This document shows, one piece after another, positions 29,033 to 37,192 of a stretch of DNA of 37,192 nucleotides. Every line of letters starts with the position of its first letter. The first letter of the stretch is position 1. The notes under the pieces are model-generated. The model searched no databases. It was not told the DNA's origin and saw only the letters and a program-made list of their open reading frames with translations. The stretch is from CAYQSU01 sp964420325 (GTDB taxonomy: Bacteria; Pseudomonadota; Alphaproteobacteria; Rhodospirillales; Defluviicoccaceae). The stretch covers positions 1 through 37,192 of the forward strand of contig CAYQSU010000032.1 in the NCBI GenBank assembly GCA_964420325.1, written 5' to 3'. Both the position numbers and the translations under genes were made by a program.

Positions 29033-29959
29033 CTACTTCCAGCAGCCGACGCGGGCCACGAACGGCCGCACATGCTCGAGAAGGCTTTCCGCCTCGGGCG
29101 CTCGGCTTCTGCCGGCCGTCCTGTACTCGATGCCATTGGCGTCGAGGAAGGTCAGCACCACCTCGGCGGGAATGATGAAGCCGAGATCGCGAATCACCCG
29201 ACCCGTCGCCTGGTACACGCTCGGCGTATCGATCTTGGCGAAGACGACGCCGACGACCTGGCCGGTTTCATCGACGGCCGGCCCGCCGCTGTTGCCCGGC
29301 CGGACGTTGGCCCGGATGCCGATAACCGGGATGCCGGCACGGGTCTTCTCGACCCCCAGGGCGTCTCCCTCGGTCAGCATCGGCTTGATCGGGGGAATCC
29401 CGTGGTCGGGGTAACCGACGACCGCCAGCCGCTCGGCAGCTCTCGGAGCCGCGAGCGTGAATCGGGCCGTGCCCGGCGGCGCGACGGCGACGCTGAGCAG
29501 CGCCAGATCGGTGCGAGCCTGCGCGGCGACCACCGTCGCCTCGACCGGCTTCCCTCTCGTCGGCGACACCGACACCACCTCGCAATCGTCGACGACGTGC
29601 CGATTCGTCACCAGCCACCCGCGGCGGTTGACGAAGAATCCGGTGCCGACGCCGGCCAGTCGCCGGCCCGGCGCCACCTCCGAGACGGCGTTCAAAGCTT
29701 CCCGGACGTACGCCTTCCGACGCCCCTCGACCGCCTCCGCCTCCGCTTGGGAGATGATGCGGCCGCGGCAGTGGTCCGCCCGCATCTTCTGCACGAGGGC
29801 ATGCGCCTCCTCGAGGCAGTTGACGATCGTCTCTCCTGGACCTGCGCCGTCCGAGGCCTCGCCGGATGCGGGAGCCACGACCAGGACCGCTAGGACGGCG
29901 AGGGTGCGCAGGATCCGAAGGGAGCGGGCGCGGGCCCGCGGAAGAGCGTCACGGCACAT
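29033..29959 (-). CDS. Secreted trypsin-like serine protease
   Basis: The protein has about 308 residues with an N-terminal hydrophobic signal (ILRTLAVLAVLVVAPASGEA) and a cysteine-containing region that may form a disulfide (C48, C64). A chymotrypsin-fold protease domain follows. The triad is H121 (VTNRHVV), D151 (RTDLALL) and S224 (RPGNSGGP). The layout is DegP-like but without a PDZ domain, and the C-terminus ends with a short helical tail and a last cysteine. It probably cleaves periplasmic or external proteins. ATG 29959 has no clear ribosome-binding site; the frame extends upstream but without signal-like sequence. It lies 192 bases downstream of the Cache gene. Confidence 0.88.
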   Translation of the reverse strand: MCRDALPRARARSLRILRTLAVLAVLVVAPASGEASDGAGPGETIVNCLEEAHALVQKMRADHCRGRIISQAEAEAVEGRRKAYVREALNAVSEVAPGRRLAGVGTGFFVNRRGWLVTNRHVVDDCEVVSVSPTRGKPVEATVVAAQARTDLALLSVAVAPPGTARFTLAAPRAAERLAVVGYPDHGIPPIKPMLTEGDALGVEKTRAGIPVIGIRANVRPGNSGGPAVDETGQVVGVVFAKIDTPSVYQATGRVIRDLGFIIPAEVVLTFLDANGIEYRTAGRSRAPEAESLLEHVRPFVARVGCWK

Positions 29960-30110
29960 GAGTTCATTTTGTGCATAAGCCGCCCCGCAGGCAAGCCACA
30001 TCCGCAGCCGGTGTCGCCGGCGATCGCAGAGGCAGCGCAACGAGCGACAGCCCCTCTCGGCACGCGAGCGGGGCTGCCCGATCGGCTCAGGCGACGATCG
30101 TCTCGGGTTC

Positions 30111-30136
30111 GCCCACGCCGGTCCGCCGGCGTGGGC
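30111..30136 (-). terminator. Perfect GC-rich hairpin after the Cache gene
   Basis: An 11-base perfect stem, GCCCACGCCGG and its complement, with a 4-base loop lies 16 bases after the Cache gene stop. There is no T run on the minus strand, so it may be a weak terminator, an attenuator or an mRNA-stabilising 3' stem. Confidence 0.6.
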
Positions 30137-30151
30137 GCGACGCCAACCGAT

Positions 30152-30598
30152 CTACTGGTAATAACCGACGGCGCAGATCTGGTCGCCGACCTTGGTGAAG
30201 TAGGCGACCTTGCCGACGGGCGTGGTGTCGCCCGGCCGCGGCCACACGTAGTCGATCTCGGCGATCTCGCCGTCCTTGGCTCGTGCGTAGAGCTCGACGC
30301 CGATCGGCTTGCCCGCCTTGTCCTGAAGGCTCTTCAAATCCTTGCCGGTGAGCGTCGGATGCGCGGTGAACATGCCGTCCGGACCGCCGCAGTAGGGATA
30401 CAGGTCGCGGTCCTTGAAGCCACCCTCGCCGCTGACGAACATCGCAAGCGCCTTGGCCTTGTCGGCCTTCAGCGCGGCAACAGCCTTCTCCAGCATCATC
30501 TTCGCCTCCTCGGCGGTGCCGTACTCGGCGGCCGAGACCGGACCGGTTGCCAACATCGTCAGCAGAGGCAGCAGAAGCGCAACGAACAGTTTTCGCAT
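30152..30598 (-). CDS. Secreted single-Cache-domain protein
   Basis: This 148-residue protein has a signal peptide (MRKLFVALLLPLLTMLATGP, cleaved near VSA-AEY) and one small ligand-binding Cache domain of the sCache_2 type. Family features are the N-terminal long helix (EEAKMMLEKAVAALKADKAKA), F-x-x-GEGGFKDRDLYPYC, GMFTAHPTLTGKDL and a closing KVGDQICAVGYY. Such free periplasmic Cache proteins are thought to bind small organic acids or similar ligands and to serve sensors or transporters. AAGGGGAGGGA lies before ATG 30598. A sigma-54-type promoter lies about 125 bases upstream, just behind pgeF, so this gene should be regulated independently. Confidence 0.9.
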   Translation of the reverse strand: MRKLFVALLLPLLTMLATGPVSAAEYGTAEEAKMMLEKAVAALKADKAKALAMFVSGEGGFKDRDLYPYCGGPDGMFTAHPTLTGKDLKSLQDKAGKPIGVELYARAKDGEIAEIDYVWPRPGDTTPVGKVAYFTKVGDQICAVGYYQ

Positions 30599-30723
30599 GG
30601 ATCCCTCCCCTTTGTTGAAGCGCGACCGGAGCCACGACCCCATCCGCAAGCGTCAGAGACGGCCGTGTTCAGCGCCGCGCGCCCGACCTCTTGCCCTTCA
30701 ATTGGGGCAAATTTTTGGCAACC

Positions 30724-30739
30724 GCAAAACGTTCGCCAA
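30724..30739 (-). promoter_or_regulatory. Sigma-54 (RpoN) -24/-12 promoter for the Cache gene
   Basis: On the minus strand the sequence is TTGGCGAACGTTTTGC. It has GG (-24) and GC (-12) separated by exactly ten bases and matches the TTGGC-N7-TTTGC style of RpoN promoters. Transcription would start near 30712, leaving a leader of about 113 bases. No activator binding site or enhancer-binding protein gene was identified nearby. Confidence 0.65.
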
Positions 30740-30746
30740 TCGGCGA

Positions 30747-31514
30747 TCAGCGGGCGAGCGCGATCACCGAGAGCAACCGTCCGTAGGCGCCGCCGCCGTC
30801 GAGCGTCGTTCGCCGGTAGCTGAAGAACCGCCGTTGGTCCTCGCGGGTGTCGCCGCCGACGTCCTCGACGGCACCGATGCCGAGAGCGGCGAGCCGACGT
30901 GCGACGTAGCCGGCGAGATCGAAGTGGGCATGGCCGGCGCGGGAGGCCGGGAGGAAGAAGCGCTCGCTGTCGGCGTCCGCGGCGACGAAGCCGGCACGGA
31001 ACTCCGGCCCGACCTCGTACGACGGCTGGCGGATGCAGGGTCCGATCGCTGCCACGATGCCGGCAACGCTGGCGCCCTCCGCGACCATCGCCCCCACGGT
31101 CGCCTCGAGCACGCCGTCCCGGGCACCCCGCCAGCCGGCATGCGCGGCCCCGACCACGCCCTGCTCGGGATCGGCGAGAAGCACCGGCGCACAGTCGGCG
31201 GTGAGGATGCCGAGGGCGACGCCCGGCCTTCGCGTCACCAGCGCGTCGACCTGCGGCCGCGCGTCGACCGGCCACGGCCGATCGACGACGGCGACGGCCG
31301 CCGAGTGCACCTGGTACGCGGTCGTCAGCGCCGGCGGAGGCAGTCCCAGCGTCGCCATGGCACGCGCCCGGTTCTCGCGCACGCGGCCGGCGTCGTCGCC
31401 GGAGCCGAGACCGCAGTTCAGCGAATCGTACGGGGCCTCGCTCACCCCGCCCTCGCGGGTGAAGAAGCGGTGACGGACCGCGGCGGAGCGGCTGAGGACG
31501 GAAGCGCTGATCAC
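30747..31514 (-). CDS. pgeF: PgeF/YfiH laccase-domain protein (purine nucleoside phosphorylase/polyphenol oxidase family)
   Basis: The protein has 255 residues, the usual size. Family motifs are HRFFTREGGVSEAPYDSLN near the start, YQVHSA, TADCAPVLLAD, AAHAGWRG and AIGPCI, supplying the conserved His, Cys and His metal ligands. Members have been assigned as purine nucleoside phosphorylase/adenosine deaminase and as PgeF, which edits wrong L-Ser-MurNAc precursors of peptidoglycan. GTG 31514 is the only suitable start; the frame upstream of it crosses the terminator and candidate RNA region and is non-coding in character. The stop lies just before the sigma-54 promoter of the Cache gene. Confidence 0.93.
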   Translation of the reverse strand: MISASVLSRSAAVRHRFFTREGGVSEAPYDSLNCGLGSGDDAGRVRENRARAMATLGLPPPALTTAYQVHSAAVAVVDRPWPVDARPQVDALVTRRPGVALGILTADCAPVLLADPEQGVVGAAHAGWRGARDGVLEATVGAMVAEGASVAGIVAAIGPCIRQPSYEVGPEFRAGFVAADADSERFFLPASRAGHAHFDLAGYVARRLAALGIGAVEDVGGDTREDQRRFFSYRRTTLDGGGAYGRLLSVIALAR

Positions 31515-31584
31515 GTCCCGATCATAGCCCCAGCGGCATCTTCGACGCCATGCCGCCTTCGCCACCGGCGGCAAGGCCGGTCCC

Positions 31585-31798
31585 GCACAAGAGAAAGGCC
31601 CCGCCGCAAGCGGCGGGGCCAGTCGCCCGGTTCTGCAGGGAGGAACGCACCGCTTCGTGCTTCGACGGCGCGACGACGGCGCAGCCCAAGGCCTCCATGA
31701 GGGTCCGATATCCCCCACCCCCGCTGCCCACGGGCTCAAGCTCGGCAACGCTTCCGGCCCGGCCGTATCGGCCCGTGATCAATCGCACTTGGCTAACT
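31585..31798 (-). ncRNA. Candidate small non-coding RNA ending at an intrinsic terminator
   Basis: Between pgeF and the Hsp70 operon a minus-strand terminator (31590-31620) has no protein gene in front of it. About 200 bases upstream is a possible -10 (TATTCT, 31805-31810), though its -35 is poor. The stretch between can fold into a long imperfect hairpin: GCCCG...GCAG near 31720-31740 pairs with CTGC...CGGGC near 31624-31640, with a large bubble inside. That shape and length resemble 6S RNA, but I cannot match a family by eye. Frames here give no convincing protein. Confidence 0.35.
31590..31620 (-). terminator. Intrinsic terminator on the minus strand
   Basis: GGCCCCGCCG-CTTG-CGGCGGGGCC (31597-31620) is followed on the minus strand by TTTCTCTT (31589-31596). 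It ends a minus-strand transcript that starts upstream of pgeF and separates pgeF from whatever lies before it. Confidence 0.8.
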
Positions 31799-31882
31799 CC
31801 GTGCAGAATAGAGGGTGCTCGCCGCCCGTCTGTGAACTAGATCACGTTCGCCGACGATTCATCCGCCGCACCGTCGGCGGGC

Positions 31883-34711
31883 TCAGCCGGCGTCGCCGCC
31901 CCCGCCCAGGATCAGGCCGGGCGGCAGCGCTTCGCCGAAGACGCTTGCCCGCTCCGACCGCTCCACCGGCGCATACTCGCGAAGCCGGACGGTCTTCAGG
32001 GGCGCAACCCCGGCCTTCTCAAGGCGTCGCGCGATGCTGTGGCGACAATCCCTCGCCACATCCAGGTTGCGGTCCCCGGTCATCCGCGCCGCGCGCAGGA
32101 ACAGGGTCTGAAGCTCGGCGAACTGCGGCCCTGCCCAGTCGAGACCTGCAAACGCCTGGTAGGCCTCCTCGACGAGCGCGGGAGCGACCACGGCCTCCGG
32201 CCCGGCGTAGAGCGGCGTCCGGTTGAGGAGGAGGCCGAGCGCGGCGAGGTAGGCGGCGCAGTCCTTGCCGTCTCGCGCCAGTTCGGTCGCGATGCCGAGG
32301 AAGCGGCGGAAAAGCTCGGTCTTCGCGTCCAGCCCGAGGCGCTCGAGCGAGCCGGCGAGGCGGGCGAGCTCCGGCGGCGGCTGCTTTTGGCGGCGGATGG
32401 CGTCGAGCTCGGGCGCAAGGACCGCCTCCTGGCGCTCCCGCGAGAGGCCGCCCGCCACCCGCCGCCACAGGATGTGTTCCTGGAGCTTGATCCGCTTGCC
32501 GGGGAAGCGAAGCCCCTGGTCGCGCAGCCGCCACAGGCCGTCGATGCGGTGGTCGTCCATCGGCGCGCCGAAGCCCGGGCGGAGGAGGAAGCCCGCCAGA
32601 ATGAGCCAGGCCTCCTCGTGCTCGACCGATCTGGCGCGTGAGCCCATGCAGTCCGCGAGCGCCGGCCACAGGGAGCGGACGACGACCCAGTTCCATCCGC
32701 CCTTAGGCAGTGCGAGGATGCCTTCGAGGCTCTTGAGGAGCCGCGTCGCGGTCAGCGGATCGCGCCGCTGCAGGGGCCGCTCGAACTGCGAGGTGATGCG
32801 TTCCTGCGCGGCCTCGAGGGCCGCCGGCGGGACGTTGGGCGCCGCCCCGGCGGGCGCGCCCGTGGCCGTCAACGGAGCTCGCGCGTCGCCTTGGCCATCC
32901 CCGCGCGGGCGCAGGTCGAACTCGAGCGGCCAGGAGCGACGAACGGTCGGGTCGGCACTGACGCAGGCGACCTGCAGGAGGCCCAGCTCGTTCAGCCTCG
33001 CCCTAAGCGTCACCGGCAGCCTGGCGCCGGCGCGGCCGCCGGGCGGGCGGTCGAGCCGCGCCACCGTCTCGAGCGGCGGCAGCGCCTGGAAATCCTCCTC
33101 TGTCCAGTCAACGACGGCGCCCGCCGCACGGCCCTGGTCGCGAGTCGACGAGAAGGCCTGAAAGCGCACGGGACGATTGAGGCGGAGCTCGAGGCCGAGA
33201 TCCCCGATCTCGAACGTCTCCTCGGCGGCGGCGCCGCGCGGCAGGACGCAGACCAGCGACGGCCCCTCCGGAGCCGCTCCGGGGTCGCCCCGCCTCCTCA
33301 GCACCTCGAGGAACACGGCCCGGCCCGCCCCCGCCTCGATGCGCTCTCCCCGGCCGCCGAGCACCGTGCCGAACCGCGCCGCGCCCCGGGCGACGGCGAG
33401 CTCGGGCTCCGCGTTGGCGAGCTCGATCGGCCGCCTGCCCCCCTGCCAGCGTTCGATCTGCCCGAGGAGGCGCTCGCGGAGGAGCCGCGGACGGAGCGTG
33501 CCCCCGTTGAACAGAACGAAGTCGACCGGGGGGCGATCGCGAAGGAAATCGGCGAGATGGCGCGTGACCGCGCCGTCGACGGCGTAGGGCAGCCCCAGCT
33601 CCTTCAGCGCCGCGCGGGTGCGGCGGGGCCGCGCGCCGGCATCGCAGTCCGGGAAGAACCCCTCGAGAAGCACGTCCTCGATCTCGTTGCGGGAGACCTC
33701 GGCGCTGAGCGAGCCGGCGACGAGAGCCGAGCCGCGGCCGGGGACGGAGACGGCTAGGACTCCGTCGCCGCCGCCCTCGGCGGACAGCACCCGTTCCTTG
33801 AGATCGCGGCAGGCGGCGACGAGGTGGGCCCATTGAAGAGCGCCCAGCCGGCCGCCGTCGCCGTTGAGCCGCGGCTCGACGCGGTGCGCGAGCGCGAGAT
33901 CGATGTTGTCGCCGCCGAGCAGGATGTGGTCGCTCACCGCGATCCGCCTGACGCGGGGCGCTGGGTCGCGGCCGGCCGGCTCGAGCGCGAACAGGCTGAA
34001 GTCGGACGTGCCGCCGCCGATGTCGACGACCACGACATGCAGCGGCGTGTCCCCCCCGCCCGTCCCCTCGAGGCGCAGTTCGCCGGCGCCGCCGTGGGCC
34101 TCGAGCCAGCGGTAGAACGCCGCCTGCGGCTCCTCGATGAGCCGCACGCTCCCCGGAAAGCCGGCCTCGGCCGCCGCCGCCAGCGTAAGCCGCTGGGCCA
34201 CGGCGTCGAACGACGCCGGCACGGTGATGACGATCTCCTGGGCATCGAACGCAAGCTCGGGGCCGGCGCCTGCGAACGCCGCATCCCACGCCGCCCGCAG
34301 ATGGCCGAGGATCAGGGCGCTCGCCCGGATCGGCGAGATCTTGCGGTCGTGGGCGAGCTCATCCGACCCCCACGGCAGGAACGGTGCCGTGCGGTCGGCG
34401 GCGTGGTGGCAGAGCCAGGACTTCGCCGAGTGCGCGACCCGGCCGGGCGCCTCGGCGGCCTTCGTTCGCGCCAGCCGGCCAACCACCCACTCGCCCGTGG
34501 CGCCATCCGCCGAACCGAGCCGGGCGGCGGCGGCGTCCTCGGGCAGATAGAGAAACGACGGCAGCGTCTCGCTGTCTGCGAGGCTCGCGAGCGTCTCCCA
34601 TTGCGGCACGGCCAGCACCCTCGACTCCTCCTCGCCGTCGAGCGGTGCGAAGGCGAGCGCCGAATTTGTCGTGCCGAGATCGATGCCGATCGCGAAGCGG
34701 GCGCGGGGCAT
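31883..34711 (-). CDS. Hsp70-like protein with C-terminal DUF3731 domain
   Basis: This 942-residue protein starts with an Hsp70/actin-type ATPase domain: phosphate 1 motif GIDLGTTNSALAF, phosphate 2 VDIGGGTSDFSLF and adenosine motif VLFNGGTLRPR. A beta-sandwich-like part follows and then, from about 640, an alpha-helical DUF3731 region (LEGILALPKGGWNWVVVRSL, AWLILAGFLLRPGFGAPMDD) seen only in this DnaK-related family. The substrate-binding half differs from DnaK, so clients and co-chaperones are unknown. ATG 34711 lies 20 bases after the stop of the other Hsp70 gene; the site has no clear ribosome-binding motif, which suggests coupling. It is the last gene of the chaperone operon. Confidence 0.9.
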   Translation of the reverse strand: MPRARFAIGIDLGTTNSALAFAPLDGEEESRVLAVPQWETLASLADSETLPSFLYLPEDAAAARLGSADGATGEWVVGRLARTKAAEAPGRVAHSAKSWLCHHAADRTAPFLPWGSDELAHDRKISPIRASALILGHLRAAWDAAFAGAGPELAFDAQEIVITVPASFDAVAQRLTLAAAAEAGFPGSVRLIEEPQAAFYRWLEAHGGAGELRLEGTGGGDTPLHVVVVDIGGGTSDFSLFALEPAGRDPAPRVRRIAVSDHILLGGDNIDLALAHRVEPRLNGDGGRLGALQWAHLVAACRDLKERVLSAEGGGDGVLAVSVPGRGSALVAGSLSAEVSRNEIEDVLLEGFFPDCDAGARPRRTRAALKELGLPYAVDGAVTRHLADFLRDRPPVDFVLFNGGTLRPRLLRERLLGQIERWQGGRRPIELANAEPELAVARGAARFGTVLGGRGERIEAGAGRAVFLEVLRRRGDPGAAPEGPSLVCVLPRGAAAEETFEIGDLGLELRLNRPVRFQAFSSTRDQGRAAGAVVDWTEEDFQALPPLETVARLDRPPGGRAGARLPVTLRARLNELGLLQVACVSADPTVRRSWPLEFDLRPRGDGQGDARAPLTATGAPAGAAPNVPPAALEAAQERITSQFERPLQRRDPLTATRLLKSLEGILALPKGGWNWVVVRSLWPALADCMGSRARSVEHEEAWLILAGFLLRPGFGAPMDDHRIDGLWRLRDQGLRFPGKRIKLQEHILWRRVAGGLSRERQEAVLAPELDAIRRQKQPPPELARLAGSLERLGLDAKTELFRRFLGIATELARDGKDCAAYLAALGLLLNRTPLYAGPEAVVAPALVEEAYQAFAGLDWAGPQFAELQTLFLRAARMTGDRNLDVARDCRHSIARRLEKAGVAPLKTVRLREYAPVERSERASVFGEALPPGLILGGGGDAG

Positions 34712-34731
34712 GGCCGGCGGGGAGGCGCCGG

Positions 34732-36573
34732 CTACTCGGTGCGCACCTGGAACTCGACCTTCCACCGCCGCTCCGATCTGGCGTGCTTCATCCACAGCTC
34801 GAGGGTGCCGAGCTCGGTGACCACGGGATTGATCTGCACCGGAACGACCTGCCCGGGCGGCATGTCGTCCACCGGCGGCAGGCTCACCTCCAGATGTGCG
34901 CTCTCCTCGAGTTCGCGCTCGGCATCGGCGACGATCTGCCCCGGGCGATCGCCGCTGCGGATCTCGGAGGCGAAGAAACGGAACTCGGCCGGCTCGCCGG
35001 TGACGAGACCGAACTCCTGGCCCTCGATGAGGAGCTCGGAGCCCTCCTCCATGCCTTGCGGCACGACGCACAGCGCCTTCACCGGCGGCTTCAGGCCGGG
35101 CACCGCCGGCATCGACGTCTCGAGGCCGATGTAATAGGAGCGCGCGGCGCCGGCCCTGATGCGCATGCCCTTGCCGGTGACGCGGGTGCGGCCGTAGACG
35201 GCGGCACCCCGGGCCACCGCCAGATCCGGCTCGAAACCCTCGAGCTCGCGGACCGGCTGGCCGTCGGCCCACGACGCCAGGAGATCGAGCACGCGCCTGC
35301 GGATCGGCGGCGCCTTGAACACGCCGCCGTTGAACAGGACGGCGGTCGGCGCCAGGAAGCCTCCGGCGCGCGCGCGGTCGCCGGCGATGGCGGACAGCGC
35401 CTGGCTCGCCTCGACGTTGGCGAGGCTGCGGACGAGAAAGCGCGCAAGGTGCTTGCTCACCACCGGGTCCGACTCGTACGGCAGCCCGAACTCCCGCAAG
35501 CCGGCGCCGCCTCGCCGCCGCGGCAGGTCGTCGATCGCCGTCAGCGGCAAGAAGCCGTCGAACACGACGGCGTCGACGGTCGCGCGGTCGAGCGTCGTCG
35601 ACACCGTGCCGGCGAACAGGCCGGAGCCGCGGGACGGCACCGCCACCGGCACCGCCTTGAGCGTCTCGTCCTCGAACAGCGCGATCTTGGCGGCGGCGGC
35701 GCCATGCACCAGGGCGAGGAACTGCCAGTCGTCGATCGTCCGCCCCTCGCCTTCCAGCCTCGCGCGCAGCGCATAGGCCAGTGCCAGATCCATGTTGTCG
35801 CCACCGAGCAGGATGTGCTCGCCAACGCTGATGCGCTCGAGGTCGAGCACGCCCTCCCTCTCGCTGACCGCGATCAGGCTGAAGTCGGCGGTGCCGCCGC
35901 CGACGTCGCAGACGAGCACGATGTCGCCCGGGCTGACCAGGCCGCGCCACTGCTTGCCGGCGTGGGCGGTCCACGCATAGAACGCCGCCTGCGGCTCCTC
36001 GAGCAGGGTGACCTTGCCGAGGCCCGCGGCGTCCGCCGCCTCCGCGGTCAGCGCCCTCGCCACCTCGTCGAACGAGGCGGGGACGGTGACGACGATCTCC
36101 CCTTCGGCCAGATCCCAGTCACGCCCCTGCAGCCGCTCGGCATGCAGGAACCCCTGCCGGAGGTGCTCGAGGTAGCGGCACGAGCAGTCGAAGGCGGAGA
36201 GCTTGCCGTCCACGGCCTCGGACCGCCACGGCAGCACCCGCTGCCTCGGATCGATGTGCGGATTGGACAGCCAAGACTTGGCCGAGGTGACGAGCCGGTC
36301 CGGAACCAGCGCGCCGTGGTCGCGGGCGAACCGGCCGACGATCGCCCCGTCGTCGCCGGCGTTGCTCCACGGCAGCACGAACGCGCCGGCCGGGAACTCG
36401 TCGGGATGCGGGACGTAGAGCGCCGACGCCAGGACCGGGCTCTCGCCGATCCGGTTCGGTCCGAGGAACTGGGTCACCTCCACGGTCTCGGTGCGGTCGC
36501 TCGCCAGATCGGCGACGGCGATCGCGCTGTTGGAGGTGCCGAGGTCGATGCCGAGACTGAAGCGCTTATCCAT
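34732..36573 (-). CDS. Hsp70-family protein (HscC-like, operon partner of DUF2760)
   Basis: The 613-residue protein has all Hsp70 ATPase motifs: GIDLGTSNSAIAV at the start, VCDVGGGTADFSLI, LGGDNMDLALA and VLFNGGVFKAP. It shares the blocks VVTVPASFDEVAR and LLEEPQAAFY with its downstream relative, so the two arose by duplication. The C-terminal beta region is shorter than in DnaK and there is no helical lid or EEVD-like tail. Pairs of this kind with a DUF2760 gene are known in other proteobacteria but their role has not been settled, to my knowledge. ATG 36573 follows a 129-base gap that shows no other feature. It probably forms ATP-dependent complexes with its two neighbours. Confidence 0.92.
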   Translation of the reverse strand: MDKRFSLGIDLGTSNSAIAVADLASDRTETVEVTQFLGPNRIGESPVLASALYVPHPDEFPAGAFVLPWSNAGDDGAIVGRFARDHGALVPDRLVTSAKSWLSNPHIDPRQRVLPWRSEAVDGKLSAFDCSCRYLEHLRQGFLHAERLQGRDWDLAEGEIVVTVPASFDEVARALTAEAADAAGLGKVTLLEEPQAAFYAWTAHAGKQWRGLVSPGDIVLVCDVGGGTADFSLIAVSEREGVLDLERISVGEHILLGGDNMDLALAYALRARLEGEGRTIDDWQFLALVHGAAAAKIALFEDETLKAVPVAVPSRGSGLFAGTVSTTLDRATVDAVVFDGFLPLTAIDDLPRRRGGAGLREFGLPYESDPVVSKHLARFLVRSLANVEASQALSAIAGDRARAGGFLAPTAVLFNGGVFKAPPIRRRVLDLLASWADGQPVRELEGFEPDLAVARGAAVYGRTRVTGKGMRIRAGAARSYYIGLETSMPAVPGLKPPVKALCVVPQGMEEGSELLIEGQEFGLVTGEPAEFRFFASEIRSGDRPGQIVADAERELEESAHLEVSLPPVDDMPPGQVVPVQINPVVTELGTLELWMKHARSERRWKVEFQVRTE

Positions 36574-36702
36574 GGCGTGCGAGGGCTCTGTTCGTGGGGT
36601 TTGGAACGGTTGCGGCCGGTCTCCGCCGCCGCGGCGGCGAGCGGCTTTGGCTCGGGCGCCGTGACCGCGGGCGAAGGAGCGCGGGCGCCGGCCGGTCTCG
36701 GC

Positions 36703-37192
36703 TTATTTAAGCTCGACCTCGGCCGGAGCAATGGTCGGCAGCCGGCCGCCGCCGCTCACGACGACTCGCGGCAGCCTGACCGCGAACGCCTTCCAGCCGC
36801 GATGGACGAGCCGGCCCGAGAACGGCGGCGAGCCCTCGATGCGGCCGACGAGCCGGTACTCGTCGGCGGCGTAGCCGGCGGGCACCGTCACCGTGGCGCC
36901 CTCCGCCTCGTCCCGCACCGGGCGGATCTCGAAGTGCTCCGCCAGCACCCGCCGGCAGCCCTGATGGACGACCCGGGCGGCGGCGCCGACCTGGGCGTCG
37001 GTATGGGGCGTGACGTCGTCCATCAGGAAGTCGACGAGGCGGCCCTGCTCCTGCAGGCTCGCGAGCAGGCTCACCACCTCGGCCTCGGCCTGGTTGGCCG
37101 GCGCCGCGGGCGGCGGGACCGGTCGCGCGGGTTCGGCGCGCGCGGGCACCGGCGGTGCCGCCGGCTCGCGCCGGACGAGGGCGGCGAGCAGC
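36703..37192 (-). CDS. DUF2760 protein (partial, 5' end beyond the window)
   Basis: The frame stays open to the right window edge, so the N-terminus is missing; about 162 residues are seen. A Pro/Ala-rich linker is followed by the conserved DUF2760 domain: EVVSLLASLQEQGRLVDFLM, DDVTPHTDAQVGAAARVVHQ, GCRRVL, then a beta-rich end with GRLVHRGWKAFAVRLP and a final APAEVELK. DUF2760 proteins are encoded directly upstream of paired Hsp70-like genes, exactly as here, and may be a dedicated co-chaperone or client. No enzymatic motif is visible. The gap to the first Hsp70 gene is 129 bases. Confidence 0.88.
   Translation of the reverse strand, partial: LLAALVRREPAAPPVPARAEPARPVPPPAAPANQAEAEVVSLLASLQEQGRLVDFLMDDVTPHTDAQVGAAARVVHQGCRRVLAEHFEIRPVRDEAEGATVTVPAGYAADEYRLVGRIEGSPPFSGRLVHRGWKAFAVRLPRVVVSGGGRLPTIAPAEVELK

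Noticed and set aside
31522..31788. Small minus-strand protein of 88 residues upstream of pgeF
   Set aside because: It runs through a perfect terminator stem and has no family resemblance or ribosome-binding site; an RNA gene or leader is more likely.

Overview
The window is very GC-rich, densely coded bacterial DNA. It has short operons with ATGA/GTGA overlaps, GTG/TTG starts, an Mla outer-membrane lipid pair, a split cobalamin-dependent methionine synthase and a sensor kinase fused to a sodium/solute symporter. Gene content and protein style point to an alphaproteobacterium, probably near Rhodospirillales/Geminicoccales; this placement is inference. I saw no insertion sequence, prophage, CRISPR array, tRNA or rRNA.

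Layout. Bases 1-2351 (+) hold the end of a membrane-bound group-4 hydrogenase-like operon (HyfF end, HyfG-like, HyfI-like). The large subunit has serines where the first pair of nickel-binding cysteines should be, so it looks like an energy-converting-hydrogenase-related (Ehr) complex rather than a true hydrogenase. Bases 2299-7873 (-) hold a one-cysteine Bcp peroxiredoxin, a remnant of a cation-efflux gene, and the tightly coupled metF-metH(N)-metH(C) operon. Bases 8310-9806 (+) encode MlaA and MlaC, followed by ettA (-).

Bases 11743-21382 form a signalling and transport island. It contains a lone receiver, a membrane PAS pseudo-kinase fused to a DnaQ-type exonuclease, a small two-helix protein, a symporter-histidine kinase and, convergently, a CBS/DUF294 nucleotidyltransferase-like protein. 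Downstream lies a large SSS symporter closed by a strong terminator. The arrangement recalls CrbS/CrbR-type acetate and carbon sensing, but the receiver has no DNA-binding domain. Bases 21496-23714 hold small membrane, TPR and lipoprotein genes of unknown role.

Bases 23749-27590 are a surface-protein region. Two paralogous secreted proteins, one with a Tat-like signal and one with four cadherin-like repeats, flank a small protein with a VPLPA/PEP-CTERM-like tail. Bases 27875-31514 (-) encode an OB-like lipoprotein, a gamma-carbonic-anhydrase-family protein, a trypsin-like protease, a secreted Cache-domain protein behind a good sigma-54 promoter, and PgeF. A terminator and gene-free leader at about 31585-31800 may mark a small RNA. 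The right end (31883-37192, -) is a DUF2760 - Hsp70 - Hsp70/DUF3731 chaperone operon cut by the window edge.
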